64,000 nucleotides of DNA. Source: Deltaproteobacteria bacterium. Its GTDB lineage: Bacteria; Desulfobacterota; Desulfobulbia; Desulfobulbales; Desulfurivibrionaceae. The stretch is from assembly GCA_013349295.1 (NCBI GenBank), contig DUZW01000001.1, positions 62,001 to 126,000 of the forward strand, written 5' to 3'. This document shows positions 42,762-50,415 of this stretch, in pieces. The notes below the pieces were generated by a model. That model saw only the letters and a list, made by a program, of their open reading frames with translations, did not search any database and was not told the origin of the DNA. Position 1 is the first letter of the stretch, and every line of letters begins with the position of its first letter. The translations under genes and the position numbers were made by a program.

Positions 42762-45294
42762 GATACTGCCAGACCACGGTCGCCCGCAGGGGCGGGCCAG
42801 AGGTGGGGCCGAAGATGTCCGGCAGGGTTGAGTCCTGGTTGAGGAGGTTGGCAAGGCTCAGGAACAGGGTGTCGTGGCCGGGGATAAAGCCGGGTCTTTT
42901 ATAGCTGAGGTCCAGGAACAGCGGCTGGCTATAGCTGCCTTCCACCGTGCCTTTTTCGTAGCTGTACTCGACCCTGCCGCCGGTGCGGGCGCCAAGCAGC
43001 AGGGTGTGCCCCGGCTCGATCCGCCAGTTGAGGGCGCAGTTCATCAGCCAGCGCGGCCCCTGGTCAAAGGGTTCGTCCCATTGGTCGAACACCGAAACCT
43101 GGCTGCCGTCCGGCCGGATAATGGAATAACGCAGGACCCGGAAATGCTCATCGCCGTCCGCCGCCGCCAGACCGGTGAGACCGGCGGAGAACTCCAGGGC
43201 CCGGCTCAAGGAGAACCGCCCGGCCAGTTCCGCCCCTTGCACCCGACGCTCAGAGGGCAGGGAAAGGCCGCCGTAGGGATCCTCGGTGCGATGGTTGGCA
43301 AGACGGCTCTCAAACAGGGTCAGCCCTAGCTCGCGGCCGGTGGCCGGGGTCCAGGCCAGCTGAGCGCTTGCGGTGCGGATGGACTCCGGCTCGAACTGCA
43401 GGTTGTCGAAGAGCTGACTGGAATAGGGGCTGCGGAATGCCGTGCCGTAGCTGCCCTTGAGCCGGAGGCTGTCGCCGAGGGGCCGATTGAAGCCCAGGCT
43501 GTAGCTGTGGGTGGCCCGGTACTGGCTGTGATCGTCCAAGCGGCTGCCCACCCACCATTCGGTATCTCCCCACTGGTAGCGGAACTGAGCAAAAAGGGAA
43601 CCGAGTTCGTTGGTGAAATCCTCCTGCTCCACCCGGGGGACGAAAAAGGCCGCCGAAGGGGCGAGAAAATCGGGAAGAAAACCGTCCCGGACCACGGCGC
43701 CGTCCACCGCGTTCCGACGCAGGGAAGCCCCGGCCGTGAGCAGGCCGCGGGAGAGCAGGCGGTGATCCCAGAGCAGCTCCAGGTGGCTGACCAGATTGCG
43801 CTGGCCCCGCTCGATGTCGGCATCGATGATCCGGTAATTGATCTCCTGAATAAATCCGGTGAGACTGTAATGGGATGGCCCGGAAATTTTGCTGAGCGTG
43901 GCCTTGAGCAGGTTGACCGGCGCCTCCTTTTCCCCCGGCCACACGAGGCTGCCGTCGCTGTTGCGCATGGTGTAACGATGGGTGAAATCCGACCAGCGTC
44001 CGGTGAAGTGCAGCCAATCGCCGTAGTTGGCGGTGCCGACCACTTCGGCGTGGGTGGAGGAAGCAACCGTCTCGTCGGCGAGACTGCCTGTTTCCTGGAG
44101 GGCGAGATAGCCAGGGGTGTGAAACCGGACCCGGTCCCCGGCCATGGCCAGAAAGGTGTCCCATTGCTGCTGGGTGGCGCCCCAGGTGACCGTGGCGGCG
44201 CGGTACCGATCGGAGCCGGCCCCCACCCCGGCTTCAACTCCAGGCCGCTGCCGACCGCGCAGGGGCACGATATTGACCACCCCGGCAAAGGCATCCGGCC
44301 CCCACAGCACCGAACCCGAACCGCGGACGATCTCGACCCGGTCCACGCCGACCAGGGAAATCTCCCGGTCCAATGGGGCCAGGCTCTTGGTGACATCGGT
44401 GGTGATCGGCACCCCGTCGTAGAGAAAGAGCACCGCATCCGGCAGGCCGCGCAGATATGGGGCTGAACCGCGTCCCCGGGCGGCGACGAAGAAGCCGGGC
44501 TGCATGGCCAGCAGCTCGGCCAGGGTTTGGTAGCCGTGGGCCTCGATCTCCTCACGGCCGATGACCGTGACCATGGCCGGGGCGGCGGCCGGGGATTCCG
44601 GTTGCCGGGAGGCAACCGTCACCACGGGCTGGGTCTCGCCCACGAACATGAGCATGGTCTCGTCGGCGGGTTCCGGCTCGTCGGCAAAGGCGGACGGGAG
44701 GGGAAGGAGGAGAAGGGTAAACAGGAGGAAAGAGAAGACAGAATTCAGAAGTCGGAAGTCAGAAAACGGCAAAGACTGTTTTTTTGAGAAGACTGAATTC
44801 AGAAGCCGGAAGTCAGAAAACGACAAAGACTGTTTTTTTGAGAATACAGAATTCAGAAGCCGGAGGTCAGAAAATGGCAAAGACTGTTTTTTTGAGAATA
44901 CAGAATTCAGAAATCGGAAGTCAGAAAACGGCAAAGACTGTTTTTTTGAGAAGACTGAATTCAGAAGCCGGAAGTCAGAAAACGACAAAGACTGTTTTTT
45001 TGAGAATACAGAATTCAGAAGTCGGAAGTCAGAAAACGGCAAAGACTGTTTTTTTGAGAAGACTGAATTCAGAAGTAGGAAGTCAGAAAATGGCAAAGAC
45101 TGTTTTTTTGAGAATACAGAATTCAGAAGCCGGAATCCAATAAACGACAAAGACAACGCAGCACATGCCTCTGAATTCTGGATTCTAACTCCTGAATTCT
45201 GTATTCTGCCTCCCGAATTCTGCATTTTGTCTTCCGATCCCTTTCTTCTGAATTCCGGCTTCTGAATTCCGACTCCTGCCCCCCGTTCCTTCAT
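42754..45294 (-). CDS. TonB-dependent outer-membrane receptor with in-frame minisatellite before its signal peptide
   Basis: 846 codons. The receptor proper starts with a signal peptide at about 189-204 (FLLFTLLLLPLPSAFA-DEP). A TonB-box-like segment (PVVTVASR), a plug domain (VTVIGREEIEAHGYQTLAEL, LYDGVPITTDV, VEIVRGSGSVLWGPDAFAGV) and a 22-stranded barrel end in the aromatic TVVWQYRF. The start ATG 45294 overlaps the response-regulator stop (GCATGA) and has a GGAGGAGG site, so it is probably the native start. Between it and the signal peptide lie 188 residues, including seven 18-residue repeats (KKQSLPFSDFRLLNSVFS). No start codon occurs between the last repeat and the signal peptide. The substrate is unknown; vitamin B12 or metal-chelate receptors are similar in size. 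Confidence 0.82.
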   Translation of the reverse strand: MKERGAGVGIQKPEFRRKGSEDKMQNSGGRIQNSGVRIQNSEACAALSLSFIGFRLLNSVFSKKQSLPFSDFLLLNSVFSKKQSLPFSDFRLLNSVFSKKQSLSFSDFRLLNSVFSKKQSLPFSDFRFLNSVFSKKQSLPFSDLRLLNSVFSKKQSLSFSDFRLLNSVFSKKQSLPFSDFRLLNSVFSFLLFTLLLLPLPSAFADEPEPADETMLMFVGETQPVVTVASRQPESPAAAPAMVTVIGREEIEAHGYQTLAELLAMQPGFFVAARGRGSAPYLRGLPDAVLFLYDGVPITTDVTKSLAPLDREISLVGVDRVEIVRGSGSVLWGPDAFAGVVNIVPLRGRQRPGVEAGVGAGSDRYRAATVTWGATQQQWDTFLAMAGDRVRFHTPGYLALQETGSLADETVASSTHAEVVGTANYGDWLHFTGRWSDFTHRYTMRNSDGSLVWPGEKEAPVNLLKATLSKISGPSHYSLTGFIQEINYRIIDADIERGQRNLVSHLELLWDHRLLSRGLLTAGASLRRNAVDGAVVRDGFLPDFLAPSAAFFVPRVEQEDFTNELGSLFAQFRYQWGDTEWWVGSRLDDHSQYRATHSYSLGFNRPLGDSLRLKGSYGTAFRSPYSSQLFDNLQFEPESIRTASAQLAWTPATGRELGLTLFESRLANHRTEDPYGGLSLPSERRVQGAELAGRFSLSRALEFSAGLTGLAAADGDEHFRVLRYSIIRPDGSQVSVFDQWDEPFDQGPRWLMNCALNWRIEPGHTLLLGARTGGRVEYSYEKGTVEGSYSQPLFLDLSYKRPGFIPGHDTLFLSLANLLNQDSTLPDIFGPTSGPPLRATVVWQYRF
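44731..45108 (-). repeat. 54-bp minisatellite, seven in-frame units (18 codons each)
   Basis: ACTGTTTTTTTGAGA-type words recur at 44775, 44829, 44883, 44937, 44991, 45045 and 45099, an exact 54-bp period; a degenerate continuation reaches 45153. The unit includes GAATTCAGAAGTCGGAAGTC. Because 54 is divisible by three, copy-number change keeps the receptor in frame. Both strands are open through it, so the plus-strand 234-codon frame is an artefact. Confidence 0.93.
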
Positions 45295-46715
45295 GCCTCC
45301 TCCTTCCCCTTCCCGCGCGTGATCTGGATGCGCACGAATGTTCCTGCCTGCTGGACCGCCTGCGGCTCCAAAAGACCGAGCAGGGTCCGGAAACGCTGCC
45401 TGCTGACCCGCAGCAGCCGGGCTGCGGAACTCTGGTTACCTGCGGTCAGCTCCAAGGCCTGACGCACGATGCTGCGCTGCAGCTCTTCATAATCGAGGCC
45501 GACGGCCGGCAACCGGAAGATCTCCTCCCCCAGCGCGGGCACTCCCGCCCCGCCCCCCAGATAAGGGAAATCATCGGAGGAAAAGGGGGTTGCCCCATTC
45601 TTCATGATCATGGCCCGTTCCACCACGTTGAACAATTCGCGAACATTACCGGGCCAGGCGTATTCCTGGAGAAGCCGCAGCGCCGCCGGGGTGAGGATCT
45701 CTCCCTCCACCCGCCGGTTCCCGAGCGTCTCCAGGCAGTGCCGAACCAGGGGCGCGATGTCCTGCCTGCGCTCCCGCAAGGGAGGCAGGTGGATGGGGAA
45801 AACGGCCAATCGGTAGAAGAGATCCTCCCGAAAGCCGCCCTGGCTCACAAGCCGGGTAAGATCCCGGTTGGTGGCGCAGATCAGCCGGCAGCGAACCTCG
45901 ATCTCCTGATTGCCCCCCACCCGCTGCACGCTTTTCTCCTGGATGGCCCGCAAGAGTTTGGCCTGGGCCTCCAGGGGCAGCTCCCCGATCTCATCGAGAA
46001 ACAGGGTGCCGGCTGCGGCAAACTCGAACTTACCGGGCCTGGCTTTGTCCGCCCCGGTAAAGGCGCCCTTTTCGTGGCCGAACAGCTCGGCCTCAAGCAG
46101 GGAGGGGGTGATGGCCGCGCAGTTCACCGCGACAAAACGCTCATGGGACCGGGGCCCTGCCTGGTGGATCAGCCGAGCCACCACCTCCTTGCCGGTGCCG
46201 GATTCGCCGGTAAGCAGGACGGTGGCCTCGCTTGCCGCCACTTTGAGCGCCAGACCATGCACCTTTTCCATGGCGGGGGAGACAAAAATCCCCGGACCTG
46301 CCTGGCCGCCGGCGGCGCTCTCTTTTTTCAAGCGGATGTTTTCCGCAAGAATGCGCTGGACGCCGAGGGCACGCTCCACCGCGAGGAGCACATCCTTTTC
46401 GGCAAAAGGCTTGGGCAGATAATCCGCCGCCCCAAGGCGCAAGGCCTCCACGGCGGAATCCAGGGTGGCAAAAGCGGTGATGAAGACCACCGGACAACCG
46501 AGATCCCGTTCCCGGATAACCGCCAGCAAATCCAGGCCGCTCATCCCATCCATACGGATGTCCGAGATAACCAGATCCACCGGTTCGCGATCCAAGGCGG
46601 CAACCGCGGCTTCGCCGCTTGACGCCTCGCTTACCTGATGGCCTGCGGCGGCAAGCATGATCCCGAGGATCACTCTGATTTTATCTTCGTCGTCAACAAT
46701 CAGTATGCGGGCCAA
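45291..46715 (-). CDS. Sigma-54-dependent response regulator (NtrC/AtoC type)
   Basis: A 474-residue three-domain activator. The receiver has phospho-acceptor Asp52 (LVISDIRMDG). The AAA+ domain shows Walker A GESGTGKE near 168 and the sigma-54-contacting GAFTGA loop, plus FLDEIGELPLEAQAKLLRAI and PLRERRQDI. A Fis-type helix-turn-helix at about 415-455 reads GNQSSAARLLRVSRQRF. The start is a TTG with a GGAG site 9 nt upstream. Its partner kinase is 47636-49033. It is translationally coupled to the TonB receptor. Confidence 0.93.
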   Translation of the reverse strand: MARILIVDDEDKIRVILGIMLAAAGHQVSEASSGEAAVAALDREPVDLVISDIRMDGMSGLDLLAVIRERDLGCPVVFITAFATLDSAVEALRLGAADYLPKPFAEKDVLLAVERALGVQRILAENIRLKKESAAGGQAGPGIFVSPAMEKVHGLALKVAASEATVLLTGESGTGKEVVARLIHQAGPRSHERFVAVNCAAITPSLLEAELFGHEKGAFTGADKARPGKFEFAAAGTLFLDEIGELPLEAQAKLLRAIQEKSVQRVGGNQEIEVRCRLICATNRDLTRLVSQGGFREDLFYRLAVFPIHLPPLRERRQDIAPLVRHCLETLGNRRVEGEILTPAALRLLQEYAWPGNVRELFNVVERAMIMKNGATPFSSDDFPYLGGGAGVPALGEEIFRLPAVGLDYEELQRSIVRQALELTAGNQSSAARLLRVSRQRFRTLLGLLEPQAVQQAGTFVRIQITRGKGKEEA

Positions 46716-46739
46716 TTCAATTTACTCCGTAACTTGTTT

Positions 46740-46985
46740 TAGGAGACAGAAGGGTGAATTAAGAAGAATTCAGGAGTCAGAAGACAGAATTCTGAATTCA
46801 GAATGAGCGGTACTCATTTTGGAGAATTCAGAAGACAGAATCCTGAATCCAGAATGAGCGGTACTCATTTTGGAGAATTCAGAAGACAGAATCCTGAATC
46901 CAGAATGAGCGGTACTCTTCTTTATTCATTTTGTCTCCTGTCTCCTGAATTCTGACTCCTGAATTCTGAATTCTGAATTCTAACT
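46740..46985. repeat. Arm-core-arm repeat block between the S23 gene and the response regulator
   Basis: Three ~51-bp units (GAATTCAGAAGACAGAATCC ... GAGCGGTACTCATTTTGGA), then the core GGTACTCTTCTTTATTC at 46911-46933 and a run of CTGAATTCTGACTCCTG arms. It forms an imperfect long hairpin. No gene in 46716-46979. Confidence 0.85.
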
Positions 46986-47375
46986 CCCGGCTTCTGTATT
47001 CTGTATACTCCGACAATACCCTTCCAACAGCTTACTCACCTCTTCCAGCAACTGACGCGGCTGGGAAACATCTGCATATCCAAGATCGTTGGCAAGGATC
47101 AGATAATACCGACATTCCTCCAGTGACCCTTGTGCAATGTTATAAAAGCGAAGCTTGTCCGCCTTGCCGCGCTTGCGGAAACCTTCCGCAATGTTTGCAG
47201 CAATAGAAACGGCGGCGCGACAAAATTGAGACGACAGCCCATAGCGTTCCGATACGGGAAATATCCGGGACAACCGGTAAACCGCAAGCACAAACTGGTG
47301 CGCCTTTTGCCACACCACCAAATCTTCAAATGTAGTCGCCGACTTCCGCCTCCCTTCGGCCTCATTTTTTCTCAA
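46980..47375 (-). CDS. Four-helix-bundle protein (S23 family), second copy, bracketed by repeats
   Basis: A 131-residue S23-family protein: TFEDLVVWQKAHQFVLAVYR, FCRAAVSIAANIAEGFRKRG, FYNIAQGSLEECRYYLILAN, DLGYADVSQPRQLLEEVSKL. These match the family better than the copy at 7844. The start is a TTG within AGAATTGAGAAAAAATGAGG, so its first codons (RKNEAEG) lie in repeat-like DNA. Closely related repeat arrays flank it on both sides. It interrupts what would otherwise be a kinase-regulator operon, suggesting insertion of gene plus repeats as a unit. Confidence 0.87.
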   Translation of the reverse strand: MRKNEAEGRRKSATTFEDLVVWQKAHQFVLAVYRLSRIFPVSERYGLSSQFCRAAVSIAANIAEGFRKRGKADKLRFYNIAQGSLEECRYYLILANDLGYADVSQPRQLLEEVSKLLEGYCRSIQNTEAGS

Positions 47376-47392
47376 TTCTGGCTCCTTTTTGG

Positions 47393-47640
47393 AGAATTCA
47401 GGAGTCAGAAGACAGAATTCTGAATTCAGAATGAGCGGTACTCATTTTGGAGAATTCAGAAGACAGAATCCTGAATCCAGAATGAGAGGTACTCATTTTG
47501 GAGAATTCAGAAACCAGAATCCTGAATGAGCGGTACTCTTCTTTATTCATTTTGCCTCCTGGCTTCAGGATTCTATCTCCTGTCTCCTGAATTCTGAATT
47601 CTAACTCCCGGCTTCTGTCTCCTGAATCCTGACTTCTAGC
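47393..47640. repeat. Arm-core-arm repeat block between the kinase and S23 genes
   Basis: Same ~51-bp units as 46740-46985 (GAGCGGTACTCATTTTGGAG after GAATTCAGAATT-type arms), the core GGTACTCTTCTTTATTC at 47532-47554, then inverted arms. The right end supplies the stop codon of the kinase gene. Confidence 0.85.
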
Positions 47641-49033
47641 TTCTCCCTTCCCCCACCGGCAGCGACACCGTAAAACAGGCCCCGCCGTCCTTGCGGTTGA
47701 CCACCGCGATCGTGCCGCCGTGTGCCCTGACCACATCCTTGGCGATAGCAAGCCCCAGGCCGGTGCCCTTTGCCTTGGTGCTGTAAAACGGCTCAAAAAT
47801 TCGGGGCAGATCCTCCGCCGGCACGCCGGGGCCGTTGTCCTCCACGGTAAAGACCAGACGCCGGTCCGTACAGGCAACCCTGACCTGGAGCACGTCTTCA
47901 TCCTTCGACACCTCCAGCCCGTTGCGGACGATGTTCAACAGCGCCCTTTCCAGCAGCCCGGAGTCGCAGCGCAGCTCCCTGCCGCCCTCCCCGGCCGGGA
48001 CATCGCGCTTCACCTGGATATTCCCCGGCATGAAATGCAGACGCTGCTCCAATTCACCGATCAGGTCGTCAATGACAACCGGACGCAGGGCCGGGGTCTG
48101 CGGGCGGGCAAAGAGCAGAAAATCCTCAATGAGCTTGTTGATCCGCTCTATTTCGCCATCGAGAAAACCCATCATCCGTTCCTTCATTTCCGGTTGCAGC
48201 GGGCCTTCCTTTTTCAAGACCTCAAGGCTGCCCTTGATGATCGCCAGGGGGTTCTTGATTTCATGGGCGACGATCATGGAAAACTTGCCGACCTCGGCCA
48301 GCACCTGCTGCCTGGCCATGGCAGCATGGGCCTCGTCGAGCTTGTGCCGCTGCACCTCCAGGGCGTCGAGCATCTCGTTGATGGCCCCGGCCAGGGTGTT
48401 GGTTTCGTGGAGCGAACCGGGACGGGCCCGCACATCCATCCGCCCGCGGGAGACCTGCGAGGCAACGGCCAGCAAGCCGAGGAGCGGAGCGCTGATCGCC
48501 CGGGACAGCATCCAGTATAAAACAACCGGCACCAGCGCCAAGAGCAGGGAGACAACCACGAACCGGAACGCCAACAACCTTTTGAGCTGGGCAAGCCCGG
48601 CGTGCGAATAGGAGATGACCACCTGACCCACCACCTCCTCCGCCTCTCCTTGAGCGAAAAAAGGTGAATCCTTCATCTCCATGGCCTGGGTGACCACCGG
48701 CGCGGAAACCGAATCCAAATCCGGCGGGAGATCGGCATGCGCCCGCTGCAGGATAACCTCCCCGTTCTTGCCGAGGATCTTGACCGCCTGTACATCGGTG
48801 ACCGCCAGCATGTTTTCCGTCAGTCCCTCCAGGATCTTCTTGTTTTCCAGCAAAACCCCAAGCTCGGCGTTGCTGGCCAGGTAGGAAGCAAGCAGGCTGA
48901 AATGATCACGGAACCTCTCGTTTTCAAAATTCACCGTCAGCCTGAACCCGGCCACCCCCATGGTCACCGCGGTTGCGATGATGAAAAAGAAGGCGATGGC
49001 TGTGAGCCTGCTCTGGATGGAGTTCAAACGCAT
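47636..49033 (-). CDS. Membrane sensor histidine kinase
   Basis: A 465-residue kinase. TM1 is at about 10-30 (LTAIAFFFIIATAVTMGVAG), with a periplasmic sensor region to about 155 and TM2 at about 160-180 (FVVVSLLLALVPVVLYWML). HAMP follows to about 232. HisKA has the phospho-acceptor His in SMIVAHEIKNPLAIIKGSLE near 254. The ATPase domain has NIVRNGLE, DNGPGVP, FYSTKAKGTGLGLAIAK and a final G-rich FTVSLPVGEG. It should phosphorylate the sigma-54 regulator two genes on. It lies downstream of a periplasmic binding protein that may feed it a ligand signal. Confidence 0.93.
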   Translation of the reverse strand: MRLNSIQSRLTAIAFFFIIATAVTMGVAGFRLTVNFENERFRDHFSLLASYLASNAELGVLLENKKILEGLTENMLAVTDVQAVKILGKNGEVILQRAHADLPPDLDSVSAPVVTQAMEMKDSPFFAQGEAEEVVGQVVISYSHAGLAQLKRLLAFRFVVVSLLLALVPVVLYWMLSRAISAPLLGLLAVASQVSRGRMDVRARPGSLHETNTLAGAINEMLDALEVQRHKLDEAHAAMARQQVLAEVGKFSMIVAHEIKNPLAIIKGSLEVLKKEGPLQPEMKERMMGFLDGEIERINKLIEDFLLFARPQTPALRPVVIDDLIGELEQRLHFMPGNIQVKRDVPAGEGGRELRCDSGLLERALLNIVRNGLEVSKDEDVLQVRVACTDRRLVFTVEDNGPGVPAEDLPRIFEPFYSTKAKGTGLGLAIAKDVVRAHGGTIAVVNRKDGGACFTVSLPVGEGRS

Positions 49034-49043
49034 GGGGCAACCT

Positions 49044-49180
49044 TAGGGGATTCAGGAGTCTGAAGACAGAATTCAGAATAGTGGTACTTTTTCTTATTCA
49101 TTTTGAAACTCCTGACTCCTGAATCCTGACTTCCGTCCCTTTATTCATTCTGAATCCCGACTTCTGAATTCTGAATACTG
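49044..49180. repeat. Arm-core-arm repeat block between the binding-protein and kinase genes
   Basis: ATTCAGGAGTCTGAAGACAG arm, core GGTACTTTTTCTTATTC at 49083-49105, then CTCCTGACTCCTGAATCCTG and CTGAATTCTGAATACTG arms. Single-unit version of the blocks at 46740 and 47393. Confidence 0.85.
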
Positions 49181-49181
49181 C

Positions 49182-50069
49182 TTACTGCCCCTTCCTCAAC
49201 GCCCGCCAAACCTCGTCGTTCACCACGACCTCATACAGGGGCGGAACCTCCCCTTCGCATTTCTCCCCGCTCAGAAGCTGTTCGACCTGGCGGGCAACCT
49301 GCTGGCCGACCTTGTGGTAATCGATGAGAAAATTGAGCGCGGCCCCGGAGTCCTGAAAAAACCGATTGTAGCCGATCACCGGCGTATTTCCGAGAACCCC
49401 CTGTTTGATGACATACTGGATAACGGCCTTGGAAATAATCGACTTGTCAGGGATGAAAAGAATCGCGTCCAACCGGGCAAAATCGCCGACCATCTCCAGC
49501 TTGCCGCCCTGCCGGCTCACCTGCAGGGGCACCAGTTCAAAACCCTTGGCCAGAGCCGCGGCGGCGGCCCCCTTGAACCAGGCCTGGTTGTTGCCGGGGT
49601 CAAAAAGAACACCAAGTCGCTTTATGGCTGGGAGATATCGGAGGATGGAGGCAAGCTGCGCCTCGGCCGGGATGTTGAGGCCCACCCCGCACGGCTGCCA
49701 TTGCGGATCGCTGATCACATTACGGGGGTTGAGGACCATGCCGTGGAGCAAGGGGATTCCCCCGGCCCGGGGCTGAAGATATTGCAGGGCTTCGGGACCC
49801 ACCGCCACCAGGGCGTCATAGAGCCGCGGATTCAGGGTGGCGTTGCGACCGCCCAGGCTGTATGGCCTGCCGGACTCATCAAGGAAAAAACGCTGGGACG
49901 ACGCGTTAAGACGGGACTCCAGGCCTTCCACCATGGAGACATACGGAGCGATTTCCCGGGAGAGCAGGACACCGACGACTTTTTCCCGCGCCAGGCAAAG
50001 GCTTGGGGATGCCAGGATAAGCAAAAGCAGGAATAAGGAGGCGGATTTATTTTTTATTATGAATACCAC
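49182..50069 (-). CDS. ABC transporter substrate-binding-like protein (DUF534/ABC_sub_bind family)
   Basis: A 295-residue exported protein with a signal peptide (ending SLCLA-R). It shows the two-lobe periplasmic-binding pattern of the ABC_sub_bind family: KVVGVLLSREIAPYVSMVEG, ALVAVGPEALQYL, RLGVLFDPGNNQAWFKGAAA, LDAILFIPDKSIISKAV, GNTPVIGYNRFFQDSGAALN and a final DEVWRALRK. No permease or ATPase genes are next to it. It sits upstream of the kinase, so a sensory role is as likely as transport. The start is a GTG. Confidence 0.85.
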   Translation of the reverse strand: MVFIIKNKSASLFLLLLILASPSLCLAREKVVGVLLSREIAPYVSMVEGLESRLNASSQRFFLDESGRPYSLGGRNATLNPRLYDALVAVGPEALQYLQPRAGGIPLLHGMVLNPRNVISDPQWQPCGVGLNIPAEAQLASILRYLPAIKRLGVLFDPGNNQAWFKGAAAAALAKGFELVPLQVSRQGGKLEMVGDFARLDAILFIPDKSIISKAVIQYVIKQGVLGNTPVIGYNRFFQDSGAALNFLIDYHKVGQQVARQVEQLLSGEKCEGEVPPLYEVVVNDEVWRALRKGQ

Positions 50070-50380
50070 CTGTTCGTTCCCGGTCGGGCTTACAAAAATA
50101 AGTCAGCTACCACCGGCAAAGCCGTTGGCTTGACAGTTGCCGGCCCATCGCAGGGGCCTGATCGCAACCGGTTACAGACACTCTCTTGTGCTTTCCGCAA
50201 TCATTCCGGCGAAAGCCGGAATGAGATGTTTTACAAAAACCATTCCCGGAAATGTCAAACTTTGTGGCTCCCCCGGCGCAGCCGGGGGTTTACCTTCTGG
50301 GAATCATCCCCCTTGTCACTTTCGCAAGAGGCTCGATTGTTATCAATAATCAGATTGTGCTTCCCCGTCAAGCCGGGAAA
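50070..50380. other. Gene-free spacer with REP-like palindromes
   Basis: Contains ATTCCGGCGAAAGCCGGAAT (50203-50222, a REP-like palindrome) and a CCCCCGGC-GCA-GCCGGGGG hairpin near 50270-50290. Several overlapping short frames here look non-coding. Confidence 0.6.
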
Positions 50381-50406
50381 AAAGAACGCCGGAGGAATCT
50401 CCGGCG
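50381..50406 (-). terminator. Terminator of the beta-helix protein gene
   Basis: On the minus strand, an 8-bp stem CGCCGGAG / CTCCGGCG (50406-50399 with 50394-50387) with a 4-nt loop is followed by TTCTTTTTT, 10 bp after the stop of the gene at 50416. Confidence 0.85.
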
Positions 50407-50415
50407 GTGCGCCGC

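Noticed and set aside
44561-45265. 234-codon plus-strand frame with ENGKDCFFEKTEFRSRKS repeats
   Set aside because: Generated by the 54-bp minisatellite, which is open on both strands; the minus strand carries the coupled receptor start and signal peptide.
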